The position numbers and the translations under genes are program-made. From contig JAEWIV010000220.1 in assembly GCA_023386865.1 (NCBI GenBank), positions 1-13,555 on the forward strand: 13,555 nt of DNA, given 5' to 3'. A model generated the notes under the pieces. The model worked only from the letters and a program-made list of their open reading frames with translations. It did no database searches and had not been told where the DNA came from. This document shows, one piece after another, positions 6,301 through 12,854 of this stretch. This DNA is from Pseudomonadota bacterium (lineage in GTDB: Bacteria > Pseudomonadota > Alphaproteobacteria > Reyranellales > Reyranellaceae). Position 1 is the first letter of the stretch. The number at the start of each line of letters is the position of its first letter.

Positions 6301-7494
6301 TCAGCGAGCTCTATCGCCAATGCGCTCATCGAAAATCGTACGATGAATTTTACTGAGGCCTATCGAGAACATCATGGGGAGATCGGCCGCCAGGTAGCCC
6401 AGCACGGCCAGCCGCGATCGAAGATCCGCCCGCCCGCTGCATGACCTGCGCAGCAGTCCTGCGGGCCTGATCATCACTTTGCCGGCAAGACCAGGGGCTT
6501 TTCGAGGCTTCGCCCCCTCAAGTCCTGGTTCGACAAAGTTGAACCCGGCAAGCATGACGAGCTCCATGTTGTACCAGAACCTGGGATTGCACTCGAGAAA
6601 GCAGAGCTCGCCGGTCTCGCGCTGTCGAATGTCAAAGCCGATCACGCCGGTGTAGTTCGTGGCCTGGATGATGCTGCGACAGTGCCGGCTGATATCCGGA
6701 TGCTCGATGAATTCGAGGAAATGGCCGCCGTGGTGATACAGAACCTCAACCTCGACGGTTCCGTGCCGGCAGAAATAGAAGGCGCACAGATCCCTGCCGC
6801 CGACGAACTCTTGCACCATTATCGGTGCATATTCCAATCTCGCCGCCGTTTCATAAGCCTGTCCGGGGTTCAGAGCCACTACGCCGCGGCTGCCTTCCAT
6901 GTTGGTCGGCTTGGCGAGCGCAGGTAGTTTGAAAGCGCCCTCCTGCAGCCGATGAAGCAGCTGCCCCCTCTCAGAACATACCTCGGTGATTGGGATCGGG
7001 ATGTCCAGGCGACGGCAAAGGTCCATGAAGGTGCCCTTGTCGTTGAGCAGGTCGAAGATTGCGGTGTCCGGAAGCGGATAGGATTTGGGGCCAAGCAGGG
7101 CCGCGTGTTCCGTCAGGAACCGCGTGGTGGGAGGGTCACTCGGCATGACCACGTCGATGCGCAGCTCGTCGCACAGGGCCTTGATGTAGGAAACACTCGA
7201 GCCGTCAAAGCGATCGGCGGGCAGATCATAAAACGCTCGACAAGACGGGGACCGCGCCAGCAGACGAGCTCCTTTGCTACCCAGGACATAAACCCGGTCA
7301 AAACAACGGGCAGCGCAACGCAGGGTCCTGTACGGTAGACGCCATTCGGCAGCCAAAACGAGGGCCCTGGCACTCCTCGGCGCCGCGGACACTTCGCCAG
7401 TTGTGTCGGACAAAACGACTGGCGGATCGAGGGCCAAAGACGCAGAACCCGGCGTATTCGTCGGCGTTCGAGCAGCCGCAACGGGATTGTTCAT
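6301..7494 (-). CDS. ATP-grasp domain ligase
   Basis: The 397-aa cytoplasmic protein belongs to the ATP-grasp superfamily, which joins a carboxylate to an amine or thiol through an acyl-phosphate. Residues 43-155 form a pre-ATP-grasp Rossmann-like part (ARALVLAAEWRLPYRTLRCA; DVVMPSDPPTTRFL). The ATP-grasp domain follows: ALAKPTNMEGSRGVV (Lys195 and the glycine-rich loop), IMVQEFVGGRDLCAFYF (Glu229, adenine-side strand), YTGVIGFDIR, and the metal-binding FLECNPRFW (Glu301, Asn303). All key residues are present. The C-terminal segment (about 330-397) is basic and partly hydrophobic and may be substrate-specific. ATG 7494 is chosen because AGAGG lies a few bases upstream; an extension to 7521 is less likely. 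It shares the strand with the flavoprotein and diverges from the glycosyltransferase. The substrate is unknown; it resembles stand-alone carbamoyl-phosphate-synthase-like ATP-grasps. Confidence 0.85.
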   Translation of the reverse strand: MNNPVAAARTPTNTPGSASLALDPPVVLSDTTGEVSAAPRSARALVLAAEWRLPYRTLRCAARCFDRVYVLGSKGARLLARSPSCRAFYDLPADRFDGSSVSYIKALCDELRIDVVMPSDPPTTRFLTEHAALLGPKSYPLPDTAIFDLLNDKGTFMDLCRRLDIPIPITEVCSERGQLLHRLQEGAFKLPALAKPTNMEGSRGVVALNPGQAYETAARLEYAPIMVQEFVGGRDLCAFYFCRHGTVEVEVLYHHGGHFLEFIEHPDISRHCRSIIQATNYTGVIGFDIRQRETGELCFLECNPRFWYNMELVMLAGFNFVEPGLEGAKPRKAPGLAGKVMIRPAGLLRRSCSGRADLRSRLAVLGYLAADLPMMFSIGLSKIHRTIFDERIGDRAR

Positions 7495-7767
7495 GCTACC
7501 TCTTCCCGCCGGCGTTGGCACAGTGCACGCCTGGCGACCGGGCGGTTCCCTCTGCGAGTCACATATCTGCGGGGATTATTGCCAGTTCCCATAAGGGGTA
7601 CCGAATTGGTCATTTGAGCCTGTTTGCGCCTCGCCGATCAGATATGCGCCACCGAAGCTCGCCGCAAAATGCAAGTGAACGCTGGAGGTACCCCGAAGGT
7701 CGGGCTCGCCTGCGCCATCGCTTGTGCATCCTACTACCACTGAACGCATGCCCATTGCCGCCACGTC

Positions 7768-8628
7768 ATGCAAGTTGTCGTGGCTGCAAACGAAGCCGGC
7801 AGGGAGCGAGGTCAGATCACAACCGTTTGCGGTGAATCGGGATGCGATCGCGCATTCATCCTGGGAGTCGGCGTAAGCGCTGTGACGCTGGAGATAGCTG
7901 CCTCCATTATCGAAGGATGGATCGAACGCCGAACCCGGAACTACGTTTGCGTCACGGGCGCGCATGGCATAATCGAAAGTCGAGACAGCCCGGCTCTACA
8001 GGCCGTTCACAATGCTGCGGGCATGGTGGTGCCCGATGGAATGCCCCTTGTTTTCATGACCCGCTGGCTTGGGTTCCGTGCGGTGTCGCGTGTCTACGGT
8101 CCTGACCTGATGCGAACGGTCACGGAAATCTCGGCACGCAAAGGGTATCGACAGTTCTACTACGGAGGCGGCGCCGGACTTGCCGACCGATTGGCGGCGA
8201 GGTTGACCGCCAAGCATCCCGGCCTCCAGGTTGTCGGCACCCTGACGCCGCCGTTCCGCCCTCTTACGCCCGAGGAGGACGATGCGATCATCGAGCGGAT
8301 CAACAGCGCCAAGCCCGATGTTGTCTGGGTCGGCTTGAGCACACCGAAGCAGGAGTTGTGGATGGCTTCGCATGTCGGCCGCCTTAACGCTCCAGTCCTC
8401 GTTGGAGTCGGTGCCGCATTCGATTTTCTGGCTGGAACAAAGTCTCAAGCGCCCGCATGGATGCAGCGCAATGCTCTGGAATGGGCTTACCGTCTGGCGC
8501 ACGAGCCGCGGCGGCTGTGGCCCCGATATGCCAGGATCGTGCCGTTGTTCCTTGTTCTTGCCTGCGCGCAGCTCATCGCCCACCGCCATGCGCGTGCCCA
8601 TCGTATCCCGGCACGAACCAGCTTGTAA
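7768..8628 (+). CDS. WecG/TagA/CpsF family glycosyltransferase
   Basis: The 286-aa glycosyltransferase (GT26 type) would transfer a sugar, typically N-acetylmannosamine or its uronic acid or a glucose-type residue, from a UDP-sugar onto a lipid-linked acceptor at the inner membrane face. Family marks are VCVTGAHGIIESR (60-72), the VVPDGMPLV motif (87-95) with the conserved Asp90, VYGPDLM (109-115), VVWVGLSTPKQELWM (185-199) and GVGAAFDFLAGTKSQAPAWMQ (213-233). The C-terminus NALEWAYRLAHEPRRLWPRY plus a hydrophobic stretch (about 257-271) and a basic tail matches the appendage that docks these enzymes to the membrane. The first 27 residues precede the domain and no ribosome-binding site is clear at 7768, so the true start is uncertain. 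It is divergent from the ATP-grasp gene across 273 bp with no clear operator. No polymerase, flippase or other glycosyltransferase is present nearby. Confidence 0.9.
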   Translation: MQVVVAANEAGRERGQITTVCGESGCDRAFILGVGVSAVTLEIAASIIEGWIERRTRNYVCVTGAHGIIESRDSPALQAVHNAAGMVVPDGMPLVFMTRWLGFRAVSRVYGPDLMRTVTEISARKGYRQFYYGGGAGLADRLAARLTAKHPGLQVVGTLTPPFRPLTPEEDDAIIERINSAKPDVVWVGLSTPKQELWMASHVGRLNAPVLVGVGAAFDFLAGTKSQAPAWMQRNALEWAYRLAHEPRRLWPRYARIVPLFLVLACAQLIAHRHARAHRIPARTSL

Positions 8629-8714
8629 CACGGTGCGGGGTGGGCGCTTGCCCCAACTGCTCGCTACCGGACCGCTGTGATGTGTCGGGCTGCAATTCCT
8701 CAATGCGCTGAACG

Positions 8715-9011
8715 ATGAATTTGCGCTGCTCGGCAACGATGCGGCATAGCCACGCCAGCATGCTGTTCGCGGCCGGCGTCGACATCGTCGAGATCTCGAA
8801 GCGGCTCGGCCATGCCGATCCGAGCATCACGTTGAAGGTCTACAGCCACTTGTTCCGCAGCGACGACCCGAAGTCGGCGGCAGCGATCAACGCCACCCTC
8901 GCCCGCCTGAGGAAGCCTGAGAGCAAAACGATCACGTTGGTACCCACTCACAGGGTTTGGGTGCCAGTTGGGTGCCAGTTTCGCCTTTCGTCCCAATTGG
9001 CCTTTCGCTAA
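8715..9011 (+). pseudogene. Tyrosine recombinase (phage-type integrase), C-terminal remnant
   Basis: About 98 codons remain open, but integrase similarity starts at about codon 8. The segment MRHSHASMLFAAGVDIV is box C, with His in the RH.H arrangement. It is followed by ISKRLGHADPSITL (the second conserved His in LGH) and VYSHLF, which carries the nucleophilic Tyr. The rest, through AAINATLARLRK to the stop, is a normal-looking integrase tail. Full-length relatives have roughly 350-400 residues; here the arm-binding and core-binding domains and the first catalytic Arg are missing, and no matching sequence is seen between 8629 and 8714. It is therefore inactive. It ends 21 bp before the intact tRNA-Ser, the usual position for an element integrated in a tRNA gene. 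Confidence 0.85.
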
Positions 9012-9032
9012 AAGGCCCATGTCTGCGGCATC

Positions 9033-9122
9033 GGATGGGTGGCCGAGTGGTTTAAGGCACCGGTCTTGAAAACCGGCGTGGGTTCACGCTCACCGTGGGT
9101 TCGAATCCCACCCCATCCGCCA
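9033..9122 (+). tRNA. tRNA-Ser(TGA)
   Basis: This 90-nt gene folds as a class II tRNA. The acceptor stem is GGATGGG/CCCATCC. The D-arm is GCC/GGC with loop GAGTGGTTTAA. The anticodon stem is CCGGT/ACCGG with loop CTTGAAA, giving anticodon TGA at 9067-9069. A long variable arm (about 9077-9094) marks it as a serine tRNA. The T-arm is GTGGG-TTCGAAT-CCCAC. The discriminator is G and the CCA end is encoded (9120-9122). It reads UCA and other UCN codons. The integrase remnant lies just upstream, and a partial copy of the 5' half lies at 4601-4645. Confidence 0.97.
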
Positions 9123-9131
9123 AGACAGCCA

Positions 9132-9359
9132 TTAAAACCACATTTGCGGACACTCGGCCGCCAACTCGGGGCGATGCACAACCCAGCGGCACAGGCTTTG
9201 CAGCATCGTGCGGACCGGGCACTCATCCTCGAAGTCAGCGGCGCCGGTTTTGATGATCCAGTCGCCCCGTCGCGCGGCGAGCCCAGGGCCAGATTGGAAG
9301 GCCCTCGCCCTACGGGTAACGGGGCGCGCTAACGGCAAGCAGCCGAAGGCTTCGATCAA
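9132..9359 (-). CDS. Doubtful small ORF beside tRNA-Ser
   Basis: This open frame of 75 codons has no ATG near its 5' end; the boundary used here is a TTG at 9359. The last 45 or so codons look coding, with mainly G or C in third positions and protein-like content (GDWIIKTGAADFEDECPV, MLQSLCRWVVHRPELAAE). The first part is Arg/Pro-rich and overlaps the 58-codon ORF in another frame by about 50 bp. It has no recognised domain. It may be the 3' remnant of a gene truncated by recombination next to the tRNA. Confidence is low. Confidence 0.3.
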   Translation of the reverse strand: MIEAFGCLPLARPVTRRARAFQSGPGLAARRGDWIIKTGAADFEDECPVRTMLQSLCRWVVHRPELAAECPQMWF

Positions 9360-9486
9360 TAGTCTCTAGACCTTTGGCAACGACTTCGCTGCACTGCCGG
9401 TTAATGACGTCGGCTTGGGCGAGCCGCTCGTCGACGGCTACACGGCAGATCGTGATGTCTGTCGGCGTCTTGAAATGCGCAGCCAT
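9310..9486 (-). CDS. 58-residue hypothetical protein
   Basis: The frame runs from ATG (9486-9484) to TAG (9312-9310) and encodes MAAHFKTPTDITICRVAVDE and 38 more residues. The middle (VAVDERLAQADVINRQCSEVVAKGLETIDRSL) should form one long amphipathic helix. It starts 6 bp after the stop of the preceding ORF on the same strand, which suggests translational coupling, since no clear Shine-Dalgarno sequence is seen. It lacks a signal peptide or transmembrane segment. No family is recognised; the gene may be easily missed because of its size. Confidence 0.5.
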   Translation of the reverse strand: MAAHFKTPTDITICRVAVDERLAQADVINRQCSEVVAKGLETIDRSLRLLAVSAPRYP

Positions 9487-9492
9487 TAAGAC

Positions 9493-9738
9493 TTATCGCA
9501 TGGCGCCCGTGTATGCCGCGAGGCAGGGTCCGATAAGGTACGCCCATCCTCCAGCCAGCTGCGAAAATCGTTCGCGGTCGCTCAGGAATATCTCCAGCCT
9601 TCTTTCCATCGTTGCCAGTACCTGGAGCGCAACGCTGTCCGGTGCATCTTCTTTTCGAGGAGGGCTTCGACAATAAATGTCAGCGGCCGGTTCCCGACAA
9701 TACGAGGCTGCGAGCTTCATTGGAGCGTCGCGAGCCAT
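9493..9738 (-). CDS. Small hypothetical protein downstream of the methyltransferase
   Basis: The 81-aa ORF starts at ATG 9738; ATG 9720 would give 75 residues. The N-terminal third is Arg/Pro/Ser-rich with two cysteines. The C-terminal half looks like a folded helical unit (PDSVALQVLATMERRLEIFLSDRERFSQLAGGWAYLIG, quoted in parts from residue 33 on). The end, LAGGWAYLIGPCLAAYTGAM, is mildly hydrophobic but short for a membrane span. It begins 15 bp after the methyltransferase stop and ends 6 bp before the 58-codon ORF, so the three may form one transcript. No family is recognised. Confidence 0.5.
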   Translation of the reverse strand: MARDAPMKLAASYCREPAADIYCRSPPRKEDAPDSVALQVLATMERRLEIFLSDRERFSQLAGGWAYLIGPCLAAYTGAMR

Positions 9739-9753
9739 TCCCCAGGCCGTGGA

Positions 9754-10569
9754 TCAGCCCAGTGCGGTAGCAAGATTGCTGCTGATCTCGAAGGCAATGG
9801 CCTTTCCTTCGGCGTAGCGGGCGAGCACCGACGCGCTGTCGGTCGCGATGGTATCCACCGCACGCAGGCGCTCCTGGGCACTCATGCTCTTTCCCGCGGC
9901 ACTCATACCGACCAGCGCCATCGCGTTCAGTCGCTCGTACTGAGCGTCGGCTTCGAAGCGGATCGGAAGCGAGACCGTGCGCGAGCGCACGTCCTGGAAG
10001 CCAGCCGCGCGCAGCAACGCCTCGAGCGCGGTGCCATCGCCAAAGCTGTGTCGCTGGTCGGCGATGGCACCGACATGTCTTTCCGCGACCGCGCGGAGCT
10101 CTCGCAGGAAGGGGATTTCGGCGTCGGGGCGCCAGGTGGCGACCGCGAGTCTGCCGCCCGGCGCCACTGCCCGCCGCATTTCCATCGCTGCTGCGGCCTT
10201 GTCGGGAAAGAATTGCAGTCCCTGCTGGCACACCACGACGTCGAACCGCTCGTCCGCAACCAGAGGAAGGGCAGCGGCGTGGCCTTTGCGCCAGTCGATG
10301 TCAGGCGCCACGCGGCGCGCGACAGCCAGCATGTCGCGGCTGAGGTCAATGCCGACCACCGTGGCGCCATTGCCCATCCGCTCGCGCGCCACGCGCGCCA
10401 CAATGCCTGTGCCGCAGGCGATGTCGACCAGCCGATCGCCGGGCGCGAGCTTGACTTCATCGAGCGCGAGGTCGGCCCACGGGCGAAATAGTGGGCCCAC
10501 GATGCAGCGCTCGTACATTTCGGGGAAGCTTGCGAGGCCCGTAGCATTGCGAGGGAGGCCCATCGCCAT
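9754..10569 (-). CDS. Class I SAM-dependent methyltransferase
   Basis: The 271-aa cytoplasmic enzyme is of the Methyltransf_11/25 (UbiE-like) type. Motif I, RLVDIACGTGIVARVA (46-61), binds SAM; the acidic residue after strand 2 is Asp75 in VVGIDLS; FDVVVCQQGLQFFPD (109-123) is motif II; and APGGRLAVATW (136-146) is the post-motif strand. The N-terminal helices (SFPEMYERCIVGPLFRPWADLAL) and the C-terminal part (about 180-271) would set substrate choice, which cannot be read. ATG 10569 is preferred, with AAGGA 5 bp upstream; ATG 10563 also has a GGAG. A GTG at 10656 leaves a less plausible 29-residue extension. Two small ORFs follow closely on the same strand. Confidence 0.88.
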   Translation of the reverse strand: MAMGLPRNATGLASFPEMYERCIVGPLFRPWADLALDEVKLAPGDRLVDIACGTGIVARVARERMGNGATVVGIDLSRDMLAVARRVAPDIDWRKGHAAALPLVADERFDVVVCQQGLQFFPDKAAAAMEMRRAVAPGGRLAVATWRPDAEIPFLRELRAVAERHVGAIADQRHSFGDGTALEALLRAAGFQDVRSRTVSLPIRFEADAQYERLNAMALVGMSAAGKSMSAQERLRAVDTIATDSASVLARYAEGKAIAFEISSNLATALG

Positions 10570-10705
10570 CTCCGTCCTTGTCGCCTCGCATCCGGCGATC
10601 AGTGTCATCCCGAACCAAAGTGAGGAACCTGTGTCAGCATAGCGGATAGCCGACACAGTCTCCTAGCCCACGGCGATGATCTGACCACCCTGCTGCAGGC
10701 GGCCC

Positions 10706-11434
10706 TCACCCTCCGCCGGCCTGGAAAATGCCGAACAGCCTGAGACCCACGATGCGCTCGGTCTCGCTCCGTCGCGATCCTCCCAGGTCCGTTGTTCCCG
10801 GCAGATTGACTTCCAACCAGGGGGCCAGGTTGCCCTGGAACTTGGTTCTACCCAGGTCGTCCTTCACGGTCAGGCTCGTCACCAGAACGGGGACATAATC
10901 GGAGGCCAGGTCGGCGCTCAGATGGTTGATCACCTGCTTGAGATCGTAGGTGATCCTGCCGTTCGTCGAGGTGACGAATCCTTCGCGATCCAGATGAACG
11001 TTGGCGCCGTCCTTTCGGATCGAGATGTGGAGGCTCGACTTCAGGCCAGGCTCGCGATAGCTGATGCCGGCGGAAACCGCGCTGGCCAGACGGCGCCAGA
11101 CCCGGTCGGGATGCGATGCTCCGGGATCATCCGGCACCATCTGCCCGGCGGCAGGGGCACCGAACACGAGCGGGCCGGTCCTGGCGACGATCGTCGAAGG
11201 ATCGACCAGGTTCAGGAACTCAGTCCTCTTGCCGGCTGCAAACTCGAAATCGACGCCTTCAGCCTTGGGCGCCTTGAAGACCTCGAGAATGTTGCCCACG
11301 AAGTTTTCGAGAGGAGTCTTGAACAGCGTCAGAAAGCGATGGGCGGCCGGGCTCTTGCCCATCAAGTCACGCAGCTCTTCCTGACTCGTGTTTTTCGTCG
11401 TCTGGTTGGACCGCATGCTAAGAGACGTGACCAT
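10706..11434 (-). CDS. Hypothetical protein of 242 residues
   Basis: No family is recognised. The protein has no signal peptide, lipobox or transmembrane segment. A polar N-terminus (1-30) is followed by a helical stretch (HRFLTLFKTPLENFVGNILE), then a beta-rich body with strands around VDFEFAAG, LHISIRKDGANVHLDREG, GRITYDL, YVPVLVTSLTV and APWLEVNLP. It has no cysteine. The length and strand pattern suggest a soluble, mostly beta protein. ATG 11434 is chosen because GAGAGG lies upstream; the frame is open to 11506 without a good start. It is divergent from the lipoprotein gene over 90 bp, so the two may share control. GC-rich third positions support a real gene. Confidence 0.7.
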   Translation of the reverse strand: MVTSLSMRSNQTTKNTSQEELRDLMGKSPAAHRFLTLFKTPLENFVGNILEVFKAPKAEGVDFEFAAGKRTEFLNLVDPSTIVARTGPLVFGAPAAGQMVPDDPGASHPDRVWRRLASAVSAGISYREPGLKSSLHISIRKDGANVHLDREGFVTSTNGRITYDLKQVINHLSADLASDYVPVLVTSLTVKDDLGRTKFQGNLAPWLEVNLPGTTDLGGSRRSETERIVGLRLFGIFQAGGG

Positions 11435-11524
11435 GGCTTCGACCTCTCGAAATGCACCCAGGGGGCGAGCAAAGAGTGTCCGTGGTAGTTGTCCTTTCCA
11501 AGGCATGTGCCTGCCAACGCCGCC

Positions 11525-12043
11525 ATGAGAAGCCTCGCCCGGGTCATCATCCCCCTCGTCTTAATCGGCGGCTGCGCCGGCCAGCCTCCGCCGGAAGCGG
11601 TGCGCGTTCACGGCATCGCGGCAACGGATGCGCCGGCCATCGATGCCTGCCGGCGCAAGGCGCTGACCAGCCCGCAGCACCAGGCGCTCAGGGACAAGAC
11701 GGGCGATCATGCCGACAGTCCGACCGCGGCCATGAAGAGCAATCCCGGGAAGGCGACGCCGCAGGACGCCGCCCTGCTCCAGTCGCTTCAGCGGGATTAT
11801 CTCGCGCCCTGCCGGACGATGGCGCTGGAAAGCGCGGCCAGGATCCATCCCACGATCGTGGCGATCCTGACGGAAAGCTACGCCCGGGCAGACGCCAATA
11901 GCGCGCGCCTCGTCGCCCGCCGGATCACCTGGGGCGAGTACGTGTCGGAAAACCAGGCGATCGTGACGGACCGACGCGCCGAGCTGCTGGCTGCCGGCGA
12001 GGCCATGCAGCGGTATCAGCTGCAGGCCCCTGCCCGGCATTGA
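11525..12043 (+). CDS. Small putative lipoprotein of unknown function
   Basis: The 172-aa product starts MRSLARVIIPLVLIGGCAG, a lipoprotein signal peptide with lipobox L-I-G-G-C and lipidated Cys17. The mature part is polar and helical, with Cys42 and Cys96 that could form a disulfide in the periplasm. A central helix pair (DAALLQSLQRDYLAPCRTMALESAARIHP) and a C-terminal helix region (TWGEYVSENQAIVTDRRAELLAAGEAMQRY) are the main elements. Similar small Cys-containing lipoproteins are frequent in alphaproteobacteria, but no named family is recognised. No clear Shine-Dalgarno sequence precedes ATG 11525; the lipobox position settles the start. The stop lies 5 bp before the end of the convergent DUF1428 gene. 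Confidence 0.75.
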   Translation: MRSLARVIIPLVLIGGCAGQPPPEAVRVHGIAATDAPAIDACRRKALTSPQHQALRDKTGDHADSPTAAMKSNPGKATPQDAALLQSLQRDYLAPCRTMALESAARIHPTIVAILTESYARADANSARLVARRITWGEYVSENQAIVTDRRAELLAAGEAMQRYQLQAPARH

Positions 12044-12048
12044 GGAGC

Positions 12049-12768
12049 TCAGGCGTCCAGGATCGGCGCGAAGCCGCCGTAGATCATGCGCTTGCCGTCG
12101 AACGGCATGGCGTCCTGGCCGGGCTTCATGCGCTCGTCGGCCATCACCTTCTTCCAGCCGTCGTCTCGTACCTGCTTGGACGGCCATTCGACCCAGCTGT
12201 AGACGATGTTCTCGTCGGCCGTCGCCTTCACCGCTCCCTTGTAGTCGGTGACCTTGCCGTCGGGCACGTCGTCTCCCCATGCCTCGACGACACGGAGGGC
12301 GCCGTGGTCCTTGAAGACCTGGGCCGCCTTCTGGGCCATCTTGCGATAGGCCTCCCTGTTGTCCTTCGGCACCGGCACCAGGTATCCGTCGACATAGCCC
12401 GGCTTCGTTCGCGCACCGTCATCGATCAGGGTGGCGAAACCGCCATAGATCAGTCGCTGGCCGTCGAACGGCATGCCGGCGCCGATCTCCTTCATGCGCG
12501 GATCGCTCATGATCTTCCGTGTCGCCGCGTCATGCGCATCCTTGCTGGGGAACTCCAGCCACGAGAAGACCACGACCTCGTCGGGCTTGGCCTTCACGGC
12601 GCCCTTGAAGTCGGTGACCTTCCCATCCGGCACGTCGTCGCCCCAGGCCTCGACCATGCGGGTGGCGCCGAACTCCTTGAACAGAGGCGCCGCGCCGGCG
12701 GCATGCTTGACATAGGCCTCCTTGTTCGCCGCAGGCACGGCGGCGACAAATCCGGCAACGTAGGTCAT
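12049..12768 (-). CDS. Fused tandem DUF1428 protein
   Basis: The 239-aa product consists of two complete DUF1428 domains, residues about 1-117 and 123-239. Each shows the family pattern: a first strand (YVAGFVAAVP / YVDGYLVPVP), a helix EAY, VEAWGDDVPDGKVTD, a KGAVKA loop, a V(F/Y)SW(L/V)E strand, a (S/A)D.RMK segment and MPFDG(Q/K)R(L/M)IYGGF. The usual family member is a single domain of about 117 residues with a dimeric alpha/beta-barrel (ferredoxin-like) fold, so the fusion probably builds an internal pseudo-dimer. The DNA copies are 366 bp apart (for example GTCGGTGACCTT at both). GGGAG precedes ATG 12768 at the right distance. It is divergent from marR. The biochemical role of DUF1428 is not established. 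Confidence 0.9.
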   Translation of the reverse strand: MTYVAGFVAAVPAANKEAYVKHAAGAAPLFKEFGATRMVEAWGDDVPDGKVTDFKGAVKAKPDEVVVFSWLEFPSKDAHDAATRKIMSDPRMKEIGAGMPFDGQRLIYGGFATLIDDGARTKPGYVDGYLVPVPKDNREAYRKMAQKAAQVFKDHGALRVVEAWGDDVPDGKVTDYKGAVKATADENIVYSWVEWPSKQVRDDGWKKVMADERMKPGQDAMPFDGKRMIYGGFAPILDA

Positions 12769-12819
12769 CGCTCAGCTCCCGATTCTGTTGTGGATGCGCG
12801 GAAGGCCGGTCTTTCGGCC

Positions 12820-12850
12820 TTGACGTATTGGGTTGGTATCAACGTAAATA
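12820..12850 (+). promoter_or_regulatory. Candidate marR promoter with operator palindrome
   Basis: In the 86-bp divergent region, TTGACG (12820-12825) and TAAATA (12845-12850) could serve as -35 and -10 with a long 19-bp spacer; if so, the marR message would have almost no leader. Between them lies an inverted repeat, GTTG-GTAT-CAAC (12832-12843), positioned as MarR-type operators often are. Binding there would block both marR and, possibly, the divergent DUF1428 gene. The palindrome is seen; its use as operator is inferred. Confidence 0.4.
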
Positions 12851-12854
12851 TCGC

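Noticed and set aside
7576..7965. Minus-strand frame of 129 codons between the ATP-grasp and glycosyltransferase genes
   Set aside because: It overlaps the start of the glycosyltransferase antisense, has no ribosome-binding site and matches no family. The glycosyltransferase N-terminus is uncertain, so a small gene here is not fully excluded.
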